From contig NC_041401.2 in assembly GCF_900747795.2 (NCBI RefSeq), positions 63,308,199-63,372,198 on the forward strand: a stretch of 64,000 nucleotides of DNA, written 5' to 3'. The notes below the pieces were generated by a model. It was not told the DNA's origin. It saw nothing but the letters and a program-made list of their open reading frames with translations, and did not search any database. Position numbers and translations under genes: made by a program. This stretch comes from Erpetoichthys calabaricus. Taxonomy: Eukaryota; Chordata; Cladistia; Polypteriformes; Polypteridae. This document shows, one piece after another, positions 56,780-64,000 of this stretch (its first letter is position 1; every line of letters begins with the position of its first letter).

Positions 56780-59653
56780 TATATGCTCTAAATTTAGTAC
56801 TGACATTTTTTCTAATGGTGCTGGACCCTTTTCCTGCTTTGGGAGGTTCTGACCAATGGTTCTTTTACAGTGAATTTGAAATTACCAGACTACACGGTGT
56901 CAAGTGCCCGTTTGAGAACAGCATGTGCCCTGAGATGTGATTTGAGTATACTGTATATTTGATGTTTGAAAAGGCTTTAGTGGAACCTAGTGCAGAATTT
57001 GAGTACTGTAGTTGCAAAAAATTAATAACCACAGTATTTGCATAAAAAGTCAGATTCTTAATATTACTGAGTTTTTACTTTAAAGTTGCTGGAAAAATAC
57101 AATTTCATTTCAGTATGAACAGATTCATTGACTCTAAATGGAAAAAGTAAATTTTTAAATGAGGTACAGAACCTTAGAATAGTAACAGAATATCTACAGT
57201 ATGTCCGTGGTAAGTAATTAGGTTTAGCCCTGTAGTTGCAGTTTTTTCTAAACCAAATTCTGTATTTTAGTAGAGGTTGGGAGCATGTGTTGATAGCATG
57301 TTGCCACACCACCCGACTTTGGACCCAAGTGCAGTTGTGCAATGGGTGACACCTCAGCACTACACTTTAACAGTACAAGTTTTTTGTTTTGTTTTTTACA
57401 GTGGAGTGCTAATCCTACCATTAACCCCGAAGTTTTCCCTGCAAGTTTAATAGTAGTAGAATACTACTTTAATTAATCATGTTGTTTCGCGGGTTCCATT
57501 TTTTATTTGGTTAAACCAGAAATTCAAATGGGTTTGTTACGTTTTATAGGATTATAGTAAGCAGATGCAAGTTGTTGTATGGGAATGAAACTGGCTTCCT
57601 AACTCAGTCTTCTAAATGTTACTATTTATGTTCTATTCTTTAATCTTTTGCTCAACATATGAGCACACAGGTAAATAAGATACTGAAGCAGCAATTTCTT
57701 TAGCATTCACTGGTATGGTTATTTGGTTTAAGTGGGTCACCTAAGCAATCAACAGCACTGCACAATGTCTTCCTATTTCTAATTGAGCTTGTTTCTCAAA
57801 AGAGGGCTCCTCGCCCTGCTCTTCCAATTGTGTTTGTCTCACCAAGGAGGATGCTCTACCAATTATACACTCTTCAAAAAGGGGACAATTTGAATGGTCT
57901 TCAAATGGGTTGTCTATTAATTTAATTAGGGAACATTGGGTTGTGGGACCTTAAAGGTTGAGAAATACTGCATTAGCCCACTATAATAAGAGGTTATGAG
58001 TACTGTACTGCCACTTCATACACAGCATACTGATTAGCTATGTGCCCAGCTATGAGCTAAGGATTCCTCCCCTGTGTCAAAGTGTGACTCTATTAAAGAT
58101 TTAGTACTATATACAATGCTCATCTTTTTTTCCTGATAAAAGAAAAGTGCTAAGGATCTGCACCGATACCTGGGAATCTGCAATTTCAAATAATGAAATA
58201 AGCTAGTCCTATGGTGCAACTTTGTGGAATGGCCCGAGTGTGCCCCACGATTGGAACTTTGTGAGCATAATGACCCATAGTTTGGATCCTTAGAAGAACA
58301 ACAGCAGCTTCTAACTTAGAACTATTTTGTAGCATTCATTCCCATCTGTCTTTTGATGCTTTTTGGCCACAATCATTGCTCTACCATAGCTAGCATATAC
58401 TTCCTTAGCCCTCAGAGACATTTAAAAGACAATTTCACCATTATAATCCACTCAAACCTAATTCACTTCTTCATTCCCCATTGACATTAACAGATTTCCC
58501 AGTGTTTGATGAAGTTCCTCAACATTTCCATGATTTCACCAAACTACTCTTTGGTACTTGTCAGTACTTGGATATGATAAACAGTGCTGCCTTTGCAGAA
58601 AAAAGTTAATTGCAGTATAAGAAGAAATTGAGGGGAAAAACTTAATACTTAAAAGGTATGGTAAACAAATACCTTGTGAATATAACTCACATAACTGCTA
58701 TGACATGTTGAAGAACACCCTCCTTCTTAAAAGAATGAGGTAGAAACACCATTGGGCAACTGACACAGTCGAGCCACTTCAGAATCATAAACATGAGATG
58801 GAAAAACATGTATTTTTCATAAATTAAACCACCACAGACAAACAACCAATTCACACATGCACTTTCACCCTAAAACAGAGAACTCTAAATATGGTTAGAT
58901 TATTAGAAAAAACATTTAACAGATTTTACAACACAACAGATGTCTTCCAAGTGTCCTTACAATTCCTGTAGAGAGTTAAATAAATAAAAATGACCAGTAT
59001 TAAAAAGTTTAATGAATTGTTTTACATTTTTTATCATAACATCTATTCCTAAGAATGCCAATGTTTGCATGATGTATCTTGTTTTCATTACTCCCTGAAG
59101 CAGTAATTATGTCAGAACTATAATAAAGTCAGAATACGCTGCAAAGTAAGCAAAACAAATGTAAAAAAAATAATCATTTAGAGGAGTGTACCAACAACAA
59201 AAGGTAAACTTAATATAGACAACATACTGTTAACCAAGGCTTAACTTCCATAGTACATTAAAAAGCAGACAATTTGTGGACTTAATATGGCATACTGAAG
59301 AAATTACCTCAGAAACCGTAAGAATTACTAATGGAAATTCACTCCACCTCAGAGGTACGTTAGACCATGAGTTTTATTTCAACCACAGGAGGTTAGACTA
59401 TGAATTTTATTTTTCCAAAGCAAGTCACAAAACAGAAGATGATCTTAAAAATAATACAATTTAAAGTTTATCAGTAAAAGCTTTGCTGCTCCATGTACTC
59501 TCTATCTTGCTATGTTCCAGGATGGCACTATGGCTTCTTCAGTAAAACTATTACTTAATATAAGCCTCTGGAAAATTAAGCTTTAATAACCAAAATGAAA
59601 TCCCTTCCTATTTGACTGGAAAAGTTGAGACAGTCCTAGCTGGTGGTTCTTGT
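56780..59653. other. Intergenic sequence between TXNDC17 and MED31
   Basis: No gene or clear element recognised. AATAAA in minus orientation near 59372-59377 could terminate MED31 transcripts. Confidence 0.45.
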
Positions 59654-59846
59654 TCATTTGGGTGCTGTGTTGCTCTGCAGCTGGTGTTCAGCAAGTGCCT
59701 GCTGTAGACGCATGCGCTTCCGTGAATAGTGCTGCCAGTGAAGTAACTGCTGCTCGTCAATAAACTTGGCACACTGTGCATTGACCAGCTCTTTACGAAA
59801 ATGTTCATACTGAAGCAGCTCCAGCATATGTAGGCACTGTGGATAC
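59654..59846 (-). CDS. MED31: MED31 terminal exon
   Basis: Begins with the last base of a Lys codon, then YPQCLHMLELLQYEHFRKEL and on to the stop: 64 codons counting TGA. Acceptor CTGAGCAG. Confidence 0.96.
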
Positions 59847-60379
59847 CTGCTCAGAAAGAGAAAAGAAGTGACAGTGAGCTTGTGTAATTGATGGGTCATA
59901 CCTAAAATGTCTACTACATTTAGTACGTCTGTAGAGCTCGGGTGAATAAAGGATCCTAGCAGAGAGTAGGTAAGAAACATGTCTATAGAGTGAAGACAAT
60001 AAGATCAAATAATTAGTTTACAAAAAAACAATCGGGGAGAGCAAAATCTGGAACTATAGATTTATTTTGTATACAACACAGTATAAATGTACTACAAAAA
60101 AAAAAAAAAAAGACTCAAAACCAGTTGGTACTGTTCTGTTGAATGTCAGTGACTAACAGATTAATATACTATGACAAAAAAGTACTTTTATTCCATTACC
60201 TTTTCAAATATGAAATCTACTCAGTTTCTAAATTAATTGTCATTAAATTCAAGTTACACTGCTTAGGATCCAGACTACTTACTTTAAATATTTGGCATAC
60301 TCTGGCTCTTTCCAATAAAGGAGGTATTTCAAGTAGTTCACAAATGTCTTCTCACGGAAGAACCCTCTCTGTGCAAGAA
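59654..60379 (-). CDS. MED31: MED31, last two exons (5' part outside or unseen)
   Basis: Subunit of the middle module of the Mediator complex, which links transcription factors to RNA polymerase II in the nucleus. Exons 60379-60283 and 59846-59654 splice in frame. They cover residues from about Phe36 (FLAQRGFF) to the C-terminus (SNTAPK, then TGA at 59656-59654), closely following the 131-residue human protein: KYLLYWKEPEYAKYLKYPQC and EHFRKELVNAQCAKFIDEQQ. The N-terminal ~35 codons (RFQLELEFVQCLANPNYLN in human) were not found up to 64000, so the first exons probably lie further right. Orientation toward TXNDC17 is as in human. Confidence 0.96.
60283..60379 (-). CDS. MED31: MED31 penultimate exon
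   Basis: 97 bp. Two bases complete Phe, then LAQRGFFREKTFVNYLKYLL and YWKEPEYAKYL plus two bases. Acceptor AATGCAG, donor GTAAGT. Confidence 0.95.
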
Positions 60380-61127
60380 CTGCATTCAAGAAAAGATAAT
60401 TTAGTGTATTAGAAGTGGCAAATACTTAAAATATATTTTCCTTTCAAAGACTGAAGGAATTTGGTTTCTCACATCAGTGTGCTGCAACATAAAAGAGCAA
60501 AATACACAGTACACAGATACTGGAGTGACTTGTTATACGGAGCAGCATCAAGCTGTTTTCAATAATTATTTCAGTAAGTCCTTTTTTTAAAATCACCTTC
60601 CTATTGCATGTGTTCCCATTCTTGGTCTTGGCTGTAAGTTTTGGTTTCAAATGGTTGCTTACATAAAAGCCAGTTCTTATTGATTTGCCCCACTTAACTA
60701 AACGACTTGTTCTTGTCTGTTTTACTTTTTTGAGAAAATTAATAAAAATAATATATTAACTGTAGTGGATTAGTATGCCTCAGCTTATACTTTTTTTTTT
60801 CTTTCCCTAAACAATATATTTAAATGGCTATATTATTAAGACACCTTGATGCAAAATCATGATAGCTGCTCTACTTATCAGTATCCACTATTGCTGTTAC
60901 AAGTTTAAGAAAAATAAAAGTGGCATTTAAGGGGTTTAAAGATTAACAAAAGGCAAAATAAATTGAGAAAAAGAATATGGTGATTGAGTTATGCCAGAAG
61001 GATTCATCTTCTTGAAGTAACAAAGAAGTAAATGTAGACTGCTTCTCTAAGAATCCATACAAAATGACAGCATGAAAAAACATACTGCATTAATAGCAAA
61101 AATGGCATCCAATTAAGAAAATCATCT
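60380..61127. other. MED31 intron, nothing else seen
   Basis: No exon for the MED31 N-terminus and no repeat boundary recognised. Confidence 0.45.
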
Positions 61128-62528
61128 TTTTCTTCTTTTGGCTGCTCCCGTTAGGGGTTGCCACAGCGGATCATCTTCTTCCATATCTTTCTGTCCACTG
61201 CATCTAGTTCTGTTACACCTGCATGTCCTCTCTCACCACATCCATAAACCTTCGTTTAGGCCTTCCTCTTCCCTGGCAGCTCTATCCTTAGCATCCTTCT
61301 CCCAATATACCCAGCATCTCTCCTCTGCACATGTCCAAACCAGCGCAATCTTGCCTCTCTGACTTTGTCTCCCAACCGTCCAACTTGAGCTGACCCTCTA
61401 ATGTACTCATTTCTAATCCTATCCATACTCGTCACACCTAGCATCTTTAACTCTGCCACCTCCAGCTCTGTCTCCTGCTTTCTGGTCAGTGCCATCATCT
61501 CAGACCCATATAACATAGATGGTCTCGCTACCGTCCTGTAGACCTTCCCTTTCACTCTTGCTGATACCCGTCCTGCCACTCTTCTCCATCCATTCCACCC
61601 TGCCTGCACTCTCTTTTTCACCTCTCTTCCACAATCCCCATTACTCTGTACTGTTGATCCCAAGTATTTAAACTCATCCAACTTCGCTAACTCTACTCCC
61701 TGCATCCTAACCATTCCACTGACCTCCCTCTCATTTACACACATGTATTCTGTCTTGTTCCCACTGACCTTCATTCCTCTCCTCTCTAGAGCATATCTCC
61801 ACCTCTCCAGGGTCTCCTCAACCTGCTCCCTACTATCGCTACAGATCACAATGTCATTAGCAAACATCATAGTCCACGGGGACTCCTGTCTAATCTCGTC
61901 TGTCAACCAGTCCATCACCATTGCAAATAAGAAAGGGCTCAGAGCAGATCCCTGATGTAATCCCACCTCCAACTTGAATGCATCCGTCACTCCTACCGCA
62001 GACCTCACCTCTGTCACACTTCCCTCGTACATATCCGGTACAACTCTTACGTACTTCTCTGCCACTCCCGACTTCCTCATACAATACCACAGCTCCTCTC
62101 AAGGCACCCTGTCATATGCTCCTTTTGGCCTTCTCTAAACTTCTCCATCAACATCCTCAGAGCAAACATCGCATCTGTGGTGCTCTTTCTTGGCATGAAA
62201 CCATACTGCTGCTAAACTAATCATCACCTCACTTCTTAAACCAGCTTCCACTACTCTTTCCCACAACTTTATGCTGTGGCTCATCAATTTTATTCCCCTG
62301 TAGTTACTGCAGTCCTGCACATCTCCCTTATTCTTAAATATCGGCACCAGTACAATTCTTCTCCACTCCTCAGGCACCCTCTCACTTTCCAAGATTCCAT
62401 TAAACAATCTGGCAGTGGAGTTTTAACCATCGCTCCTAAACACCACCATGCTTCCATAGGTATGTCATCTGGACAGTCTTTCCATTTTTCATCCTCTTCA
62501 TAGCTGTCCTTACTTCCTCCTTGCTAAT
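61128..62528 (-). mobile_element. Non-LTR retrotransposon with long RT/C-terminal frame
   Basis: Minus-strand blocks: RLFNGILESERVPEEWRRIV and LVPIFKNKGDVQDCSNYRGI (~62410-62290), KLWERVVEAGLR, then one 274-codon frame (62080-61256) with VGLHQGSALSPFLFAMVMDW, MMFANDIVICSD, DEFKYLGSTVQSNGDCGREV, RVSARVKGKVYRTVARPSML and LRWFGHVQRRDAGYIGRRML. The catalytic box reads FAND where active elements have FADD. The 3' end is ...GGCAACCCCTAACGGGAGCA. Found inside the presumed MED31 intron. 5'-truncated, with few other breaks in the C-terminal half. Confidence 0.87.
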
Positions 62529-62990
62529 CCTAGTGCTGGGCGGTATACCAGTTCATACTGAAAACCATTTTTTATTTTTGTTATGATATGAATTTTTCTT
62601 ATAACGCAACACCGGTTTAAATTGCCTAAATGATGTTCGGAACGTGGGCAGTGGGAAACTGTTCAAGTGGGGAACTTTTTCACTGCTACACCGCTAAACA
62701 CAGATTTGTTGCGCGGGGGCTCTTTTTCACTGCTACACCGCTAAATAGGTAGTGGTAGTGTAGGTATTGCGGGGTGAAAATGGACAGAGAACATTCTGAA
62801 ACTGACGATAAAGTTGAACATGATGACACAGAAGAACTTTTGCCGAAAAAAAGTAGTCACGTCCGTTGCCTGGAGATACTTTGGTTTTAAAAGGTCGGAT
62901 GTGGACCATTATGTTCAAATGTGTAAATACTGTTTCTATACTACTGGATAATACTGCAAGCCAAGTTGTACGGTTTTCAATACAGTGTAA
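62529..62990 (+). mobile_element. hAT fragment with BED-finger remnant
   Basis: The left end TAGTGCTGGGCGGTATACCA resembles a common fish hAT terminus. From 62779, MDREHSETDDKVEHDDTEEL is the start of a hAT protein. After a frameshift, VAWRYFGFKRSDVDHYVQMC and KYC form the first half of a BED zinc finger (aromatic WRYF plus C-x2-C). The rest of the transposase is missing. The right boundary is unclear. Confidence 0.68.
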
Positions 62991-63014
62991 TATACCTGGG
63001 TACTGTGTAAAAAT

Positions 63015-63175
63015 GTGACGACATGTTGACTTTATTCTCGACATTTCCACTTTAATCTCGACCCTTATGATGAGAATAAAGTCGACATGTTGACTTTATT
63101 CTCGACATTTCTACTTTATTCTCGCCTTTTATGTCAAGATTAAAGTCGACATGTTGACTTTATTCTCGTAATTTG
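63015..63175. repeat. Palindromic repeat array (GTCGACATGTTGAC family)
   Basis: Three copies of CGACATGTTGACTTTATTCT near 63018, 63083 and 63147. Around the second copy, perfect 12-bp arms GAGAATAAAGTC (63072-63083) and GACTTTATTCTC (63092-63103) enclose an 8-base loop. Further CGACATTTCYACTTTA units lie between. No family assigned. Confidence 0.85.
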
Positions 63176-63465
63176 TCATTAAAGTAGAACATCGTAAACT
63201 AAACTTCATCGTAAAATGAATATTTAATTTACTAGATTTTCTCAAACCCTGTCATAAGTTATATAGCACATTAAATGCTTTGTGTTAAGTGTTCCCCAAG
63301 CTTCTTAAACTGACTTCCTCTGCACTAAGAGGAGGCGCCGGCAGCGATCGCGCACAGAATACATTCACTTCATGATATTCCTGCTCTCTGAACATTTAGA
63401 ATGTTAAGATAAATACTTGATATAATTTTCATGGTGAAATGCATTAAAGCATGCATTAATCATGT
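63176..63465. other. Unassigned, with a small CpG-rich patch
   Basis: GGCGCCGGCAGCGATCGCGC at about 63335 stands out in AT-rich sequence. It may belong to the preceding element. Confidence 0.35.
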
Positions 63466-63467
63466 GG

Positions 63468-63712
63468 GGGCATGGCGGCGTGGAGGTTGCACTGCTGCCT
63501 CGCAGCAAGGGTGTCTCGGGTGTACCCTGCCTTGCATTTGCATGTTTTTCTGGTGGGTTTACTCGGCGTACTTCACTTTCCTTTCAAAGTCATGTAGGAT
63601 GTGGGGTTTTGTTATGCTGTATTGACCCTGCTAGTGTATGTTTTGCTCGTATTCACCCTGCAACGTGCTGGCGACTCGTTCAGGGATGGGCGCAACCCTG
63701 AATGGATGGCAT
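63468..63712 (+). repeat. Degenerate SINE copy
   Basis: Head GGGCATGGCGGCGTGGAGGT, CACTGCTGCCTCGCAGCAAG and tail AACCCTGAATGGATGG, in the order of the SINE at 55072-55409. Imperfect flanking repeats resembling ATTAATCATGT/ATTAAACATGT. Confidence 0.68.
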
Positions 63713-64000
63713 AATTAAACATGTATAACGAAGATATTTTTAAAGTTCTGAACACTCCGTGGGCTAAGTTTATAACTAGTTTTAATTTGACAAAGACATT
63801 TATCGTGTGGTGATTGGTTATGTGGTGAAAGAAAAAGGAAGGATAGGAACTGGGGTTTTGGTATGTCAGATAAAGACAGCACGCATGCAATAAAGAAAGC
63901 CCACTCAGAAGAACATGCATTGAATTCTGTGTTCGTGTCTCCGACCACCAGATCACAAACCTAACATTTACACAATATTTAAGTTAAACCTGTGCAATAC

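Noticed and set aside
60380-64000. First exons of MED31
   Set aside because: No minus-strand segment resembling RFQLELEFVQCLANPNYLN was seen.

Overview
The window looks like vertebrate, most likely ray-finned fish, nuclear DNA: AT-rich, spliced genes with GT-AG introns, and dense transposons of fish type (several Tc1 lineages, Tigger/pogo, hAT, Helitrons, non-LTR elements, tRNA-derived SINEs, LTR remnants). The most abundant SINE resembles a repeat I remember as very common in bichir and reedfish (Polypteriformes), so that order is my best guess; this is inference, not proof.

Three host genes are supported, in the order and orientation I know from human 17p13.1: KIAA0753/moonraker (minus, coding exons 20125-24510), TXNDC17/TRP14 (plus, 44415-54197, complete, four exons, 123 codons) and MED31 (minus, last two exons at 59654-60379). 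KIAA0753 is present only as its N-terminal ~367 codons: the start ATG is in the exon at 24393-24510, the 5' UTR must lie further right, and the C-terminal exons were not found to the left. MED31 lacks its first ~35 codons, which probably lie beyond the right edge. TXNDC17 is a cytosolic disulfide reductase, MED31 a Mediator subunit, and moonraker a centriolar-satellite/ciliogenesis protein. They are neighbours by ancestral synteny, not a pathway.

Layout. 0-20 kb: transposons only. There are a decayed Tc1 (203-1277), CR1-like LINE pieces, a well-kept Tc1 (6430-8074), a young Tigger (11471-14353) lying between TA tracts, an adjoining non-autonomous Helitron, and an old hAT (16237-18310). 20-24.5 kb: KIAA0753 exons, with a complete Tc1 copy antisense in one intron. 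24.5-44 kb: LTR-like fossils, LINE pieces, TA arrays, an old SINE and a second Helitron. A CpG-containing segment near 32 kb with CRE and ETS-like sites may be the KIAA0753 promoter. 44.3-54.3 kb: TXNDC17, whose introns hold a V-SINE-like unit, a solo-LTR-like element, LINE pieces and an internally deleted mariner of arthropod-like type. 54.9-56.8 kb: an old Tc1 split by a full-length SINE. 59.6-60.4 kb: MED31 3' exons. 61-64 kb: a LINE, a hAT fragment carrying a BED-finger remnant, a palindromic repeat array and another SINE.

I found no convincing new multi-gene system. The most informative objects are the Tigger copy, in which one TGA separates the catalytic domain from a C-terminal PCNA-binding-like motif; the arthropod-type mariner remnant; the SINE family whose tail matches a LINE in the same window; and the two inverted LTR-like units made of CRE/ETS-like micro-repeats.
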